A stretch of 64,000 bases of DNA from Pseudomonas brassicacearum. Lineage in GTDB: Bacteria; Pseudomonadota; Gammaproteobacteria; Pseudomonadales; Pseudomonadaceae. The stretch covers positions 310,001 through 374,000 of the forward strand of contig NZ_CP007410.1 in NCBI RefSeq assembly GCF_000585995.1. The letters are read 5' to 3'. Numbering within the stretch: position 1 is the first letter of the stretch; each line of letters starts with the position of its first letter. A program made the translations under genes and the position numbers. The notes beneath the pieces are model-generated. The model ran no database searches and was not told where the DNA came from. It saw nothing but the letters and a program-made list of their open reading frames with translations. Of the stretch, positions 53,518 through 63,212 are shown piece by piece.

Positions 53518-55179
53518 ATGAGCACGAGCATCACGGCCGGCGGCATCGCCGACCAGCCTGCGTTCCTCTCCAAGGAACGCATCATCGCCAAGCCTGGTTT
53601 CAACCGGTGGCTGGTTCCACCGGCCGCACTGGCCATTCACCTGTGCATCGGCATGGCCTACGGCTTCTCGGTGTTCTGGCTGCCACTGTCCAAGGCCTTG
53701 GGCGTCACCAAGGCTGTGGCCTGCGCACCGGACATGAGCTTCATTTCTCAAGTCTTTTCGTCCCAATGTGACTGGCCGATCTCGATGCTCGGCTGGATCT
53801 ACACCCTGTTCTTCATCTTCCTGGGTTGCTCGGCAGCCATCTGGGGCGGCTGGCTGGAACACGCCGGGCCGCGCAAGGCCGGTGTCGTATCCGCCCTGTG
53901 CTGGTGTGGCGGCCTGCTGATTTCCGCACTGGGTATCTATACCCACCAGATCTGGCTCATGTGGGTCGGTTCCGGCGTCATCGGCGGTATCGGCCTGGGC
54001 TTGGGCTATATCTCCCCGGTGTCGACCCTGATCAAGTGGTTCCCGGACAAGCGTGGCATGGCCACCGGCATGGCGATCATGGGCTTCGGCGGCGGCGCGA
54101 TGGTAGGTGCTCCGTTGGCGGCAGCGCTGATGAGCCACTTCGCTTCGCCGACGGGCGTGGGCGTATGGCAGAGCTTCCTGGTCATGGCCGCGATCTACTT
54201 CGTGTTCATGATCGGTGGCGCCTTGTCGTACCGCGTCCCGCCGACCGGCTGGAAGCCTGAAGGCTGGACCCCGGCACCGAAGAAAGCCGCGAACGCAATG
54301 ATCACCCATCGCCACGTTCACGTGAGCGTTGCCTGGAAAACCCCGCAATTCCGTCTGGTATGGCTGGTGCTGTGCCTGAACGTATCCGCCGGTATCGGCA
54401 TCCTGGGCATGGCTTCGCCACTGTTGCAGGAAGTGTTTGGCGGCAAGTTGCTCGGCAACGACCTGCCCTTCGGTCAACTGGACGCTGCGCAACTGGGCCA
54501 GATCGCTGCCATCGCAGCCGGCTTCACCGGTCTGTTGAGCCTGTTCAACATCGGCGGACGGTTCTTCTGGGCATCCTTCTCGGATTACCTCGGTCGCAAG
54601 AACACCTATTTCGTGTTCTTCGCCCTGGGCGTGGCCTTGTACGCGTTGATTCCGAGCCTCGGTCACCTGGGCAGCGTCGCGCTGTTCGTGGCGGCGTTCT
54701 GCATCATCCTGTCGATGTACGGCGGCGGTTTCGCTACTGTGCCGGCCTACCTGGCGGACCTGTTCGGTACGCAGATGGTCGGCGCGATCCACGGTCGTCT
54801 GTTGACCGCTTGGGCGGCGGCGGGCGTGTTGGGTCCGGTCCTGGTGAACTACCTGCGTGAGTATCAACTGAGCATCGGCGTTGAACGTGCCGCGGCCTAT
54901 GACATCACCTTGTACATCCTGGCGGGCCTGCTGGTACTGGGCTTCCTGTGCAACCTGATGGTTCGCCCGGTCGCCGACAAGTACTTCATGACCGACGCCG
55001 AACTGGCTGCCGAACAGGCGCTGGGCCATGACAAAGGCGCCGACAGCACCACTTCACTGGAGTGGAAAGCTGCGCCGGGCACCAAGCCGTTGGCGATCGC
55101 TGCCTGGCTGGTGGTGGGCATTCCGTTGGCGTGGGGTGTGTGGGTCACCCTGCAGAAGACGGCGGTGTTGTTCCACTAA
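53518..55179 (+). CDS. OFA-family MFS transporter (oxalate/formate antiporter type)
   Basis: The product has 553 aa. About twelve membrane segments are visible, from LVPPAALAIHLCIGMAYGFS on. The family hallmarks are YGFSVFWLPLSKALG, GLGYISPVSTLIKWFPDKRG and GGRFFWASFSDYLGRKNTYF. A Cys-containing loop (ACAPDMSFISQVFSSQCDW) between helices 1 and 2 and a longer C-terminus make it larger than the usual 430 aa. The substrate is a small carboxylate by family, not known here. A ribosome site (GGGGGA) precedes the ATG. Confidence 0.9.
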   Translation: MSTSITAGGIADQPAFLSKERIIAKPGFNRWLVPPAALAIHLCIGMAYGFSVFWLPLSKALGVTKAVACAPDMSFISQVFSSQCDWPISMLGWIYTLFFIFLGCSAAIWGGWLEHAGPRKAGVVSALCWCGGLLISALGIYTHQIWLMWVGSGVIGGIGLGLGYISPVSTLIKWFPDKRGMATGMAIMGFGGGAMVGAPLAAALMSHFASPTGVGVWQSFLVMAAIYFVFMIGGALSYRVPPTGWKPEGWTPAPKKAANAMITHRHVHVSVAWKTPQFRLVWLVLCLNVSAGIGILGMASPLLQEVFGGKLLGNDLPFGQLDAAQLGQIAAIAAGFTGLLSLFNIGGRFFWASFSDYLGRKNTYFVFFALGVALYALIPSLGHLGSVALFVAAFCIILSMYGGGFATVPAYLADLFGTQMVGAIHGRLLTAWAAAGVLGPVLVNYLREYQLSIGVERAAAYDITLYILAGLLVLGFLCNLMVRPVADKYFMTDAELAAEQALGHDKGADSTTSLEWKAAPGTKPLAIAAWLVVGIPLAWGVWVTLQKTAVLFH

Positions 55180-55213
55180 GACTGTTGTCCTGACCCAGTG
55201 GGTCAGGCAACCC

Positions 55214-55303
55214 TTGTGGGAGCGGGCTTGCTCGCGAAGACGGTTGTCAGCTGACGATGATGTCGACTGATACACCGCTTTCGCGGGCAAGCCCGCTCCC
55301 ACA
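55214..55303. repeat. REP doublet, first family with GGGCTTGCTCGCG variant
   Basis: TGTGGGAGCGGGCTTGCTCG at 55215 and the inverse GCGGGCAAGCCCGCTCCCAC at 55283 face each other, in the same geometry as the other pairs. Confidence 0.88.
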
Positions 55304-55472
55304 TTTGTTTTTGGGTGATGGCAAAAATTTGCGCCCATGACTTGTATGGACATGTCTATCGCCGACAGCGTGGGAAACAACCCGTCAGGGATATCACCTC
55401 CCGTGTTTCTGTTTGCCGCTCGCGCCCCTATAATGGCTGCCTTTTTCGCCCAATGATTTTGCGGAGCTGGTG

Positions 55473-56066
55473 ATGGCCGAACGTAAGGCGTCTGTCGAGC
55501 GCGACACTCTGGAAACCCAGATCAAAGCCTCGATCAACCTGGATGGCACCGGAAAGGCCCGGTTTGATATCGGCGTGCCTTTTCTTGAGCACATGCTGGA
55601 CCAGATCGCCCGTCACGGGCTGATCGACCTGGACATCGTCAGCAAGGGCGATTTGCATATCGACGACCACCACACGGTGGAAGACGTCGGTATCACCTTG
55701 GGACAGGCCTTTACCAAAGCCATCGGCGACAAAAAAGGCATCCGTCGCTACGGCCATGCCTACGTGCCGCTCGATGAGGCGCTGTCGCGCGTGGTCATCG
55801 ACTTCTCCGGCCGCCCGGGCCTGCAGATGCATGTGCCGTACACCCGCGCCACGGTCGGCGGCTTCGACGTTGATCTGTTCCAGGAATTCTTCCAGGGCTT
55901 CGTCAACCACGCCAACGTGACCCTGCACATCGACAACCTGCGCGGGCACAACACCCACCACCAGATCGAAACCGTGTTCAAGGCTTTCGGCCGCGCGCTG
56001 CGCATGGCCGTGGAGCTCGATGACCGCATGGCCGGGCAAATGCCTTCCACCAAGGGCGTCCTGTAA
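55473..56066 (+). CDS. hisB: Imidazoleglycerol-phosphate dehydratase HisB
   Basis: The product is 197 aa from [10 protein letters not shown]; a GTG one codon earlier is an alternative. The manganese-binding His repeats are seen in [17 protein letters not shown] text ([16 protein letters not shown]) and [23 protein letters not shown] is also typical. It is the monofunctional dehydratase, without the phosphatase part of the enterobacterial fusion. It starts the hisBH-DUF2164-hisA-hisF run. The stop overlaps hisH by one base. Confidence 0.96.
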   Translation: MAERKASVERDTLETQIKASINLDGTGKARFDIGVPFLEHMLDQIARHGLIDLDIVSKGDLHIDDHHTVEDVGITLGQAFTKAIGDKKGIRRYGHAYVPLDEALSRVVIDFSGRPGLQMHVPYTRATVGGFDVDLFQEFFQGFVNHANVTLHIDNLRGHNTHHQIETVFKAFGRALRMAVELDDRMAGQMPSTKGVL

Positions 56067-56704
56067 TGCAGACGGTTGCGGTGATCGATTACGGCATGGG
56101 TAACCTGCACTCGGTGGCCAAGGCCCTCGAGCACGTGGGTGCCGGCAAGGTGCTGATTACCAGCGATGCCGATGTGATTCGCGAAGCCGACCGGGTGGTA
56201 TTCCCCGGCGTCGGCGCGATTCGCGATTGCATGGCCGAGATTCGTCGCCTGGGCTTCGACTCGCTGGTGCATGAAGTCAGTCAGGACCGTCCATTCCTCG
56301 GCATTTGCGTGGGCATGCAAGCCTTGCTCGAGCGCAGCGAAGAGAACGACGGCGTCGATTGCATCTCCCTGTTCCCGGGCCAGGTGAAGTTCTTCGGCAA
56401 GGGCCTGCACGAAGATGGCGAACACCTGAAAGTCCCGCACATGGGCTGGAATGAAGTGAAGCAGACGGTGGATCACCCGTTGTGGCACAACATCCCGGAC
56501 CTGGCGCGCTTCTACTTCGTGCACAGCTACTACATCGCGGCCGGCAATGCGCGGCAGGTGGTGGGCAGCGGTCACTATGGCGTCGATTTCGCCGCGGCCC
56601 TGGCCGACGGTTCGCGGTTCGCCGTGCAATTCCACCCCGAGAAGAGCCACACCCATGGCCTGCAGTTGCTGCAGAACTTCGCGGCGTGGGACGGTCGCTG
56701 GTAA
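56066..56704 (+). CDS. hisH: Imidazole glycerol phosphate synthase glutaminase subunit HisH
   Basis: The product has 212 aa. The class I glutamine amidotransferase triad is complete: Cys in [13 protein letters not shown], and His and Glu in [27 protein letters not shown] is the family start. It supplies ammonia to HisF. Its stop codon TAA shares an A with the next start codon. Confidence 0.97.
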   Translation: MQTVAVIDYGMGNLHSVAKALEHVGAGKVLITSDADVIREADRVVFPGVGAIRDCMAEIRRLGFDSLVHEVSQDRPFLGICVGMQALLERSEENDGVDCISLFPGQVKFFGKGLHEDGEHLKVPHMGWNEVKQTVDHPLWHNIPDLARFYFVHSYYIAAGNARQVVGSGHYGVDFAAALADGSRFAVQFHPEKSHTHGLQLLQNFAAWDGRW

Positions 56705-56961
56705 TGGCGCGCAAGAAACCGCCGATCCTCACCCTCACGCCTGAGCAGGAGAGTGAAGCGAACCGCAAGATCCAGCGGTTCATGGAGGAGCGTTTCGAGC
56801 TGGACCTGGGTTCGTTCGAAGCGGCGGAAATTCTTGACCTGTTTACCCGCGAAATTGCTCCGCACTATTACAACAGGGCGATTTTCGATGTGCAGACGCA
56901 CCTTAAAGAAAGGTTCGAAAGCATTGAAAGCGACTTGTGGGCTTTAGAAAAGAGCAGCTGA
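56704..56961 (+). CDS. DUF2164-family small protein inside the his operon
   Basis: The product is 85 aa from the ATG overlapping the hisH stop. The family block FMEERFELDLGSFEAAEILD followed by FTREIAPHYYNRAIFDVQTH is clear. It is a helical protein without a signal peptide, with no known function. The coupling to hisH suggests coordinated expression with histidine synthesis, which is also the order I recall in other pseudomonads. Confidence 0.9.
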   Translation: MARKKPPILTLTPEQESEANRKIQRFMEERFELDLGSFEAAEILDLFTREIAPHYYNRAIFDVQTHLKERFESIESDLWALEKSS

Positions 56962-57033
56962 AAGCTTCAAGCGGCAAGCTGCAAGAATGAAACGTGTGCC
57001 TGCTTGCAGCTTTTAGCTTGCAGCTTGCAGCTC
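56955..57033. repeat. AAGCTGCAAGC-type inverted repeat
   Basis: GCTTCAAGCGGCAAGCTGCA at about 56964 pairs with TGCAGCTTGCAGCT-like text near 57013-57033. It is another short palindromic repeat class usual in Pseudomonas gaps. It splits the his run between the DUF2164 gene and hisA. Confidence 0.75.
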
Positions 57034-57050
57034 TTTGACGAAGGAAAAGC

Positions 57051-57788
57051 ATGCTCATTATCCCCGCTATCGATCTCAAGGACGGCGCTTGCGTACGTCT
57101 GCGTCAAGGCCGGATGGAAGATTCCACGGTGTTCTCCGATGACCCGGTGAGCATGGCCGCCAAGTGGGTGGAAGGCGGCTGCCGTCGCCTGCATCTGGTT
57201 GACCTCAATGGCGCCTTCGAAGGGCAACCGGTCAACGGTGAAGTGGTCACGGCCATCGCCAAGCGCTATCCGAACCTGCCGATCCAGATCGGCGGTGGCA
57301 TTCGTTCGCTGGAAACCATCGAGCACTACGTCAAGGCTGGCGTTAGCTACGTGATCATTGGCACCAAGGCCGTCAAGGACCCTGGGTTCGTCGCCGAAGC
57401 CTGCCGCGCCTTCCCGGGCAAGGTCATCGTTGGCCTGGACGCCAAGGACGGTTTCGTCGCCACCGACGGTTGGGCTGAAGTCAGCACCGTGCAGGTGATC
57501 GACCTGGCCAAGCGTTTCGAAGCCGATGGCGTGTCTGCCATCGTCTACACCGACATCGCCAAGGACGGCATGATGCAAGGCTGCAACGTCCCGTTCACCG
57601 CCGCCCTGGCCGCCGCCACGAAGATCCCGGTCATCGCCTCCGGCGGTATCCACAACCTGGGCGACATCAAGGCGCTGCTCGACGCGAAGGCGCCAGGCAT
57701 TATCGGGGCGATCACCGGTCGCGCGATCTACGAAGGCACCCTGGATGTCGCCGAGGCCCAGGCCTTCTGCGACTCCTACAAAGGCTGA
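57051..57788 (+). CDS. hisA: ProFAR isomerase HisA
   Basis: The product has 245 aa. It is a TIM barrel starting [20 protein letters not shown] (Asp8 catalytic), with the second catalytic Asp in [13 protein letters not shown] and phosphate loops [10 protein letters not shown] and [10 protein letters not shown]. It opens the ribose ring of ProFAR by an Amadori rearrangement. Ribosome site GACGAAGGA lies upstream. Confidence 0.97.
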   Translation: MLIIPAIDLKDGACVRLRQGRMEDSTVFSDDPVSMAAKWVEGGCRRLHLVDLNGAFEGQPVNGEVVTAIAKRYPNLPIQIGGGIRSLETIEHYVKAGVSYVIIGTKAVKDPGFVAEACRAFPGKVIVGLDAKDGFVATDGWAEVSTVQVIDLAKRFEADGVSAIVYTDIAKDGMMQGCNVPFTAALAAATKIPVIASGGIHNLGDIKALLDAKAPGIIGAITGRAIYEGTLDVAEAQAFCDSYKG

Positions 57789-57797
57789 GGACTCACC

Positions 57798-58568
57798 ATG
57801 GCGCTGGCCAAACGCATCATCCCTTGCCTGGACGTGGACAACGGCCGGGTGGTCAAGGGCGTGAAGTTCGAGAACATCCGTGACGCCGGCGACCCGGTGG
57901 AAATCGCCCGTCGCTACGACGAGCAGGGCGCGGACGAGATCACCTTCCTCGACATCACGGCCAGCGTCGACGGCCGCGATACCACGTTGCATACCGTCGA
58001 GCGCATGGCCAGCCAGGTGTTCATCCCGCTGACCGTGGGCGGTGGCGTACGCACCGTGCAGGACATCCGCAACCTGCTCAATGCCGGTGCGGACAAGGTG
58101 TCCATCAACACCGCGGCGGTGTTCAACCCGGAATTCGTCGGCGAAGCGGCCCAGCATTTCGGCTCGCAGTGCATTGTCGTCGCCATCGATGCGAAGAAAG
58201 TTTCCGCCCCGGGGGAAACCCCGCGCTGGGAAATCTTCACCCACGGCGGGCGCAAACCCACGGGCCTCGACGCCGTTGAATGGGCGAAGAAAATGGAAGG
58301 CCTGGGGGCCGGTGAAATCCTGCTGACCAGCATGGACCAGGACGGCATGAAAAACGGTTTCGACCTGGGCGTCACCCGCGCCATCAGCGATGCCCTGGGC
58401 ATCCCGGTCATCGCTTCCGGCGGTGTCGGTAATCTGCAGCATCTGGCCGACGGTATTATCGAAGGCCACGCCAGCGCGGTACTGGCGGCGAGCATTTTCC
58501 ACTTCGGTGAGTACACCGTTCCGGAAGCCAAGGCCTACATGGCGCATCGCGGTATCTGCATTCGCTGA
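57798..58568 (+). CDS. hisF: Imidazole glycerol phosphate synthase cyclase subunit HisF
   Basis: The product has 256 aa. The catalytic Asp residues are in [15 protein letters not shown] and [22 protein letters not shown] and [13 protein letters not shown] bind phosphate. It joins with HisH to make imidazole glycerol phosphate and AICAR. It is nine bases from hisA and completes the his cluster here. Confidence 0.97.
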   Translation: MALAKRIIPCLDVDNGRVVKGVKFENIRDAGDPVEIARRYDEQGADEITFLDITASVDGRDTTLHTVERMASQVFIPLTVGGGVRTVQDIRNLLNAGADKVSINTAAVFNPEFVGEAAQHFGSQCIVVAIDAKKVSAPGETPRWEIFTHGGRKPTGLDAVEWAKKMEGLGAGEILLTSMDQDGMKNGFDLGVTRAISDALGIPVIASGGVGNLQHLADGIIEGHASAVLAASIFHFGEYTVPEAKAYMAHRGICIR

Positions 58569-58631
58569 TCGCTGGACACCATGGCGGGCCCAAGGCACTC
58601 TTGGGCACACCATGGATTGCGGTAGCCCGAC

Positions 58632-59378
58632 ATGCTCAAACGTCTCGTTCTTGCCTTTGCCGGTGCCACGTTACTACTTGCAGGCGCCGCCCGCGCTGCC
58701 GATACCTCTCTGGTGTTGCTGACGGAAAATTTCCCGCCGTACAACATGGCGAAGAATGGTAAGAATTTCGCTCAGGACGAAAACATCAATGGCATCGCCG
58801 TGGACATCGTTCGTGAGATATTCAAGCGTGCCGATATCTCCTACAGCCTGACGCTGCGTTTCCCTTGGGAGCGAATCTATAAGCTCGCCCTGGAAAATCC
58901 TGGTTACGGTGTGTTCGTCATGGCGCGCCTGCCGGAGCGCGAAAAACTCTTCAAATGGGTCGGCCCTATCGGCCCGGACGACTGGATCATGCTCGCCAAG
59001 ACGGACAGCAAGATCACCCTCGACTCGCTGGAGCAGGCGCGTAAATACCGGATTGGTGCCTACAAGGGCGACGCGATCGCCGAGACGCTGGCTAAGCAGG
59101 GGCTGAACCCGATTGTGGTATTGCGCGATCAGGATAACGCCAAGAAGCTGGTCAACGGCCAGATCGACCTGTGGGCCACCGGCGACCCCGCCGGGCGTTA
59201 CCTGGCGCGTCAGGAAGGGGTGAACGATCTCAAGACCGTATTGCGTTTCAACAGTGCCGAGTTGTACCTGGCGTTGAACAAGGACGTGCCCGACGACGTG
59301 GTCGCCCGGCTTCAAGCGGCCCTGGATGAGCTGCGCAAGGAAGGCGCGGTTGACGCGATCATGGCGCGGTATCTCTGA
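58632..59378 (+). CDS. Periplasmic substrate-binding protein (SBP family 3-like)
   Basis: The product has 248 aa. The signal peptide MLKRLVLAFAGATLLLAGAA is cleaved after ARAA. The mature part has LVLLTENFPPYNMAKNG and GIAVDIVREIFKRADISYSL, then GVFVMARLPEREKLFKWVGP, as in amino-acid-binding proteins. No permease or ATPase gene is adjacent, so it may feed another transporter or act as a sensor. I recall related genes next to hisF in P. aeruginosa (PA5138/PA5139). Confidence 0.85.
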   Translation: MLKRLVLAFAGATLLLAGAARAADTSLVLLTENFPPYNMAKNGKNFAQDENINGIAVDIVREIFKRADISYSLTLRFPWERIYKLALENPGYGVFVMARLPEREKLFKWVGPIGPDDWIMLAKTDSKITLDSLEQARKYRIGAYKGDAIAETLAKQGLNPIVVLRDQDNAKKLVNGQIDLWATGDPAGRYLARQEGVNDLKTVLRFNSAELYLALNKDVPDDVVARLQAALDELRKEGAVDAIMARYL

Positions 59379-59392
59379 CTGCTGGAGCAAAC

Positions 59393-59553
59393 CGGTGGGA
59401 GCGAGCTTGTACGCGAAAGCGGTGGGTCAGCTTGCAGAGAGGTTGAATGTGCCGTCGTCATCGCGAGCAAGCTCGCTCCCACAGTGGTTCTGCATCGGGC
59501 ACAAGATTTTTGTTCACAGCAGATCCCCTGTGGGAGCGAGCTTGCTCGCGATG
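59393..59553. repeat. Three REP elements
   Basis: GGTGGGAGCGAGCTTGTACG at 59395 (with a changed loop, TGTACGCG for TGCTCGCG), the inverse CGCGAGCAAGCTCGCTCCCA at 59462, and a third TGTGGGAGCGAGCTTGCTCG at 59529. The first two form a pair and the third is single. They lie between convergent genes. Confidence 0.88.
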
Positions 59554-59571
59554 GCGGCGACGCGGTTACCG

Positions 59572-60354
59572 CTACCGATAAACCCCATTCTTCCCATGCC
59601 CGACCATCGCCTGATTACTGCGCAGGCTGATCATCGACTTGATGTCGATCCATTCGATGCCCTGGGCCTTGAGCCGGGGTAGCTCGCGTTCGAGCACTGC
59701 CAGGGTCTGTGGATAGGGATGGCCGATCATCACGGCCGAACCCTGCCGGCGGGCCAGGTCGATGGCGGTCTGGAGTTGATGGGCAATGGCGGCTTCGCTG
59801 CGTTCGTCGTCCAGGAACACATCCCGCGACACGCTGGCGAGACCGATTTTCTGCGCTTCGGCGGCGGCGACGGTCTGGGCGCTGGTGCGGCTGTCGACGA
59901 AAAACTTGTGGCGCTGCTGCAAGTTCGCCATCAACCACGCCATGGCCTCGGGTTGGGCGGTCATGCGGCTGCCCATGTGGTTGTTGATCCCGCTGGTGTA
60001 AGGCACGGCGGCGAAGGCGGCGTCGAGGCGTTTCCCCAGTTCTTCGATAGGCAGGTCCGGATGCCAGGCGAATGGCCCGGTGGCCGGGTCCATGGGCATG
60101 TGCAGCATGACCAGCTTGCCGGCGCGATGGGCTTCGCGGGCGAATTCGGCGGCGTGGGGCGTGTCGGGCATGATCGCGGCGGTGACCGGCCCGGGGAGGG
60201 CCAGTACCCGGCGATCCCGGGGCAGGTTTTGCCCCAGGTCGTCGATGATCAGGCTCAGGTAAGCCTTGTGCGGTGAAGGAGGCGGTGTGGCGGGCTCAGC
60301 AAAGGCGGCGCCCGCCAGGCAACACAACAGACCGAGGATGAAGCGCCGGCCCAT
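59572..60354 (-). CDS. Divergent polysaccharide deacetylase family protein
   Basis: The product has 260 aa with a signal peptide (MGRRFILGLLCCLAGAAFAE). The deacetylase-type barrel has LIIDDLGQNLPRDRRVLALP, LVMLHMPMDP and NHMGSRMTAQPEAM, where the Asp pair and His positions match the divergent branch (YibQ). Enzyme activity and substrate are unproven. It abuts ctpA (one base between), forming an envelope unit with ctpA and the EnvC-like gene. Confidence 0.92.
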   Translation of the reverse strand: MGRRFILGLLCCLAGAAFAEPATPPPSPHKAYLSLIIDDLGQNLPRDRRVLALPGPVTAAIMPDTPHAAEFAREAHRAGKLVMLHMPMDPATGPFAWHPDLPIEELGKRLDAAFAAVPYTSGINNHMGSRMTAQPEAMAWLMANLQQRHKFFVDSRTSAQTVAAAEAQKIGLASVSRDVFLDDERSEAAIAHQLQTAIDLARRQGSAVMIGHPYPQTLAVLERELPRLKAQGIEWIDIKSMISLRSNQAMVGHGKNGVYR

Positions 60355-60355
60355 C

Positions 60356-61672
60356 TCAGCGACCGGAGGTGATGTTCAGTCCTTTGAGCAGGCTCAGGGC
60401 CTGGGCCAACTGGTAATCGTCATCCTGCGGCATCGGCTTGGCCTTGGCGCCGGAGCCGGTCGGTTTGTCGGCACCGCCGTTGCCATTGCCCAGGTGACCT
60501 TGCAGGTCGGCTTCCTTGAAGTACTCGCTGTCCTGCTCGTTGGTGATCTTGGCCTTGCGCACCTCGATGTCCGGGACGATGCCCTGGGCCTGGATGGAGC
60601 GACCGTTGGGCGTGTAGTACAGCGCGGTGGTGATCTTCAGGGCGCGGTCGTTGTTCAGCGGCAATACGGTCTGCACCGAGCCCTTGCCGAAACTGGTGGT
60701 GCCCATGACCACGCCGCGCTTCTGATCCTGCAGGGCGCCGGCGACGATTTCCGAGGCCGAAGCGCTGCCGCCGTTGATCAGCACCACCAGGGGCACGGCT
60801 TCGCTCAGGTCGTTGCCGGTGGCCGAGAAGCGCAGTTCGGAGTTGGCGATACGACCCTTGGTGTAGACAATCAGACCCTTGGTGATGAAGTGGTCCACCA
60901 CTTCCACCGCCGATTGCAGTACGCCGCCGGGGTTGTTACGCAAGTCCAGGACCAGGCCGTTGAGCTTCTTGCCGTTGTCCTTGCGCATCTTGGCCAGGGC
61001 CTTGGCGACTTCTTCGCCGGTCTTGACCTGGAACTGGGTGATGCGGATGTAACCGTAGCCCGATTCCAGCAGTTGGCTCTTCACGCTTTTGACCTGGATG
61101 ACCGCACGGGTCAGGGTCACGTCGAACGGCGTGCCACCGTCGCGCACCAGGGTCAGGGTGATCTTCTGGCCGATCTTGCCGCGCATCTTGTCGACCGCTT
61201 CGGTCATGCTCTGGCCGCGCGTCGGCTGGCCATTGATCTTGACGATGAAGTCGCCGGCCTGGATGCCGGCCTTGGAGGCGGGCGTATCGTCGATGGGCGA
61301 GACCACTTTGACGAAACCGTCTTCGCTGCCGACCTCGATGCCCAGGCCGCCGAACTCGCCGCTGGTGCTTTCCTGCAGCTCGGCAAAGTCGTCCGGGCCC
61401 AGGTAGGCCGAATGCGGGTCAAGGTTGCTGAGCATGCCCTTGATGGCGTTCTCCAGCAGCATCTTGTCATCCACCGGTTCCACGTAGGCGGCCTTGATCC
61501 GGTCCATGACTTCGGCAAAGGTGCGCAGCTCGTCCAACGGCAGCGGGGCCTTGGTGGTAGCGGCCGTGGTGGCTGGCGCCGACGGGGCCGGGTCAGCGGC
61601 GAAAACCAGGGGCGCGCCGATCACAAGGGCGATCGTCAGGGCCAGCGAGGTGAGGCGGGACAAATGCAGCAT
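60356..61672 (-). CDS. ctpA: Carboxy-terminal processing protease CtpA (S41)
   Basis: The product is 438 aa from MLHLSRLTSLALTIALVIGA, a signal peptide; an 18-residue frame extension upstream is rejected. A PDZ domain (GLGIEVGSEDGFVKVVSPID) spans about residues 90-175. The catalytic Ser is in NGGSASASEIVAGALQD and the Lys in TSFGKGSVQT. P. aeruginosa CtpA works with the lipoprotein LbcA to degrade peptidoglycan hydrolases. It lies 32 bases after the EnvC-like gene. Confidence 0.94.
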   Translation of the reverse strand: MLHLSRLTSLALTIALVIGAPLVFAADPAPSAPATTAATTKAPLPLDELRTFAEVMDRIKAAYVEPVDDKMLLENAIKGMLSNLDPHSAYLGPDDFAELQESTSGEFGGLGIEVGSEDGFVKVVSPIDDTPASKAGIQAGDFIVKINGQPTRGQSMTEAVDKMRGKIGQKITLTLVRDGGTPFDVTLTRAVIQVKSVKSQLLESGYGYIRITQFQVKTGEEVAKALAKMRKDNGKKLNGLVLDLRNNPGGVLQSAVEVVDHFITKGLIVYTKGRIANSELRFSATGNDLSEAVPLVVLINGGSASASEIVAGALQDQKRGVVMGTTSFGKGSVQTVLPLNNDRALKITTALYYTPNGRSIQAQGIVPDIEVRKAKITNEQDSEYFKEADLQGHLGNGNGGADKPTGSGAKAKPMPQDDDYQLAQALSLLKGLNITSGR

Positions 61673-61704
61673 GTCGAACGAACTCCTTAATTGGATGGGC
61701 GCGC

Positions 61705-62997
61705 TTATCCTTGCGCACGACACCATTGGGCCGGGTCACTGGGGCGACCCTGCTGACGAATAGCGAAATACAGTGCTGGCGTATCCTGCCCGCCACTGTT
61801 ACCGACCGTGGAGATGGACTCGCCGGCCTTGACCACATCCCCCGCCGACTTGAGCAGCGTCTGGTTGTGGCCGTACAGGCTCAAATAACCATTGCCGTGA
61901 TCCAGGATCACCAGCAGGCCGGCGCCGCGCAGCCAGTCGGCGAATACCACGCGCCCACCATGAACGGCATGCACCTGGCTGCCGGCGGAGGCACTGATCA
62001 TCACGCCGTCCCACTTGGTGCGGGTGTCGTCGCCACGGGTTTCACCGAAGCGCGCAAGTAATCGACCATTAACCGGCCATGGAAGTTTGCCCCGGGCCGA
62101 ACCAAAAGCGCCGCCGAAGGTTTCGCCATCACTGGAAACCAGTGCGCCGGGGCTGGATTTCACCGGCTTGCGCGGCGCATCGCCGGAGTCTGCTTCGGCC
62201 TGGGCTTCACGCAAACGCTTTTTTTCGGCTTCCTGCTGGGCGATCAGCGCTTTCTGGCGCGCTTCTTCTGCCTCTCGAGCCTGGCGGGCCAGGGTTTCCT
62301 CAATGGTTTTCAACACGTTTGCCAGCTCAGCCTGATCCTGCTCGCGGGCCTTGAGCTTGCTGTCGCGGGCTTTCACATCGTCGTTCAGCTTGGCCAGGGC
62401 CACCTGGCGCTCCTTGCGAACCTTATCGAGTTCATCGCGCTGGGTGTCGAGGCTGCTTTTCTGCACCAGCAACTGGGCTTGCTGCAATTCGATGTCTTTT
62501 TCGACATTGGCCAGTTGGCGCAGGGTTTCGTTGAAGCTCTTGAGTTGTTCCAGGCGGGCCTGGCTCAGGTAATCGTAATAGGTGAGGGTACGAGCGAATT
62601 TTTCGGGGTTCTGCTGGTTGAGCAGCAGCTTGAGATATTCCTGGCGGCCGTTCTGATAAGCGGCCCGGGCCTGGATGGCGATCAGCTTTTGCTGTTCAGC
62701 GCGCGCGCTCTGGAGTTTTTTTTTCTCTCCATCGAGTCGCTGCAGCTCGGATTCGCTTTTCTTCAGCTCTTTTTGCAGGGCGTCGACCTGTTTCTCCAGC
62801 TTGCCCATCTCGGTCTCGGTGCCGCGCAGGTCTTTCTGTACGCTGGATTTCTCTTCCTGCAACTTGCCCAGCAGTTTTTTCAGCTCGGCAATGTCCTGAC
62901 GCGTGGCGTCCAACTGCTGTTGGGTTTGTGCGCGCTCGTCAGCAAAGGCTGGTTGGAGCAGGCAGGTCAGAGCAAGGGCTATCAGGACGCGAAGCAT
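61705..62997 (-). CDS. envC: EnvC-like murein hydrolase activator (degenerate M23)
   Basis: The product is 430 aa from MLRVLIALALTCLLQPAFAD, a signal peptide; the 35-residue extension upstream is rejected. Residues about 25-260 form a long coiled coil. The C-terminal LytM domain keeps the fold (VHAVHGGRVVFADWLRGAG, LSLYGHNQTL) but lacks zinc ligands: WDGVMIS replaces the first His-containing block and LYFAIR the final HxH. As in E. coli EnvC, it should activate the amidases AmiA/AmiB at the septum and not cut peptidoglycan itself. Confidence 0.92.
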   Translation of the reverse strand: MLRVLIALALTCLLQPAFADERAQTQQQLDATRQDIAELKKLLGKLQEEKSSVQKDLRGTETEMGKLEKQVDALQKELKKSESELQRLDGEKKKLQSARAEQQKLIAIQARAAYQNGRQEYLKLLLNQQNPEKFARTLTYYDYLSQARLEQLKSFNETLRQLANVEKDIELQQAQLLVQKSSLDTQRDELDKVRKERQVALAKLNDDVKARDSKLKAREQDQAELANVLKTIEETLARQAREAEEARQKALIAQQEAEKKRLREAQAEADSGDAPRKPVKSSPGALVSSDGETFGGAFGSARGKLPWPVNGRLLARFGETRGDDTRTKWDGVMISASAGSQVHAVHGGRVVFADWLRGAGLLVILDHGNGYLSLYGHNQTLLKSAGDVVKAGESISTVGNSGGQDTPALYFAIRQQGRPSDPAQWCRAQG

Positions 62998-63109
62998 AGA
63001 GGCGGGCGACACCAGGGAAAGGGACGGCCTAGTATGCCCGCCCCACGCTGCAAAAAAAACGCCCATTTGGGGCTGTGTGATAACTGGCCTGAAAAACACC
63101 AAGAACCAA

Positions 63110-63198
63110 TGTGGGAGCGGGCTTGCTCGCGAATGCGGCGTGCCAGTCGACAGTTATGTGTCTGATGCACCGCATTCGCGAGCAAGCCCGCTCCCACA
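63110..63198. repeat. REP doublet, GGGCTTGCTCGCGAATGCGG variant
   Basis: TGTGGGAGCGGGCTTGCTCG at 63110 and its inverse CGAGCAAGCCCGCTCCCACA at 63179. The arms extend through GCGAATGCGG and CCGCATTCGC, giving longer complementarity than the other pairs. Confidence 0.9.
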
Positions 63199-63212
63199 GG
63201 GGACGTGTTTCG

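Noticed and set aside
53428..55029. 533-codon open frame opposite the MFS transporter
   Set aside because: Product is His/Gln/Arg-rich with no domain; the plus-strand gene has clear membrane helices and family motifs.
56967..58613. 548-codon open frame on the minus strand opposite hisA and hisF
   Set aside because: It is a shadow of two well-supported genes in high-GC DNA; its product is a low-complexity mix without domain motifs or a ribosome site.
60266..61690. 474-codon open frame opposite ctpA
   Set aside because: Antisense to catalytic motifs of CtpA, Gly/Gln-rich, no start signal.
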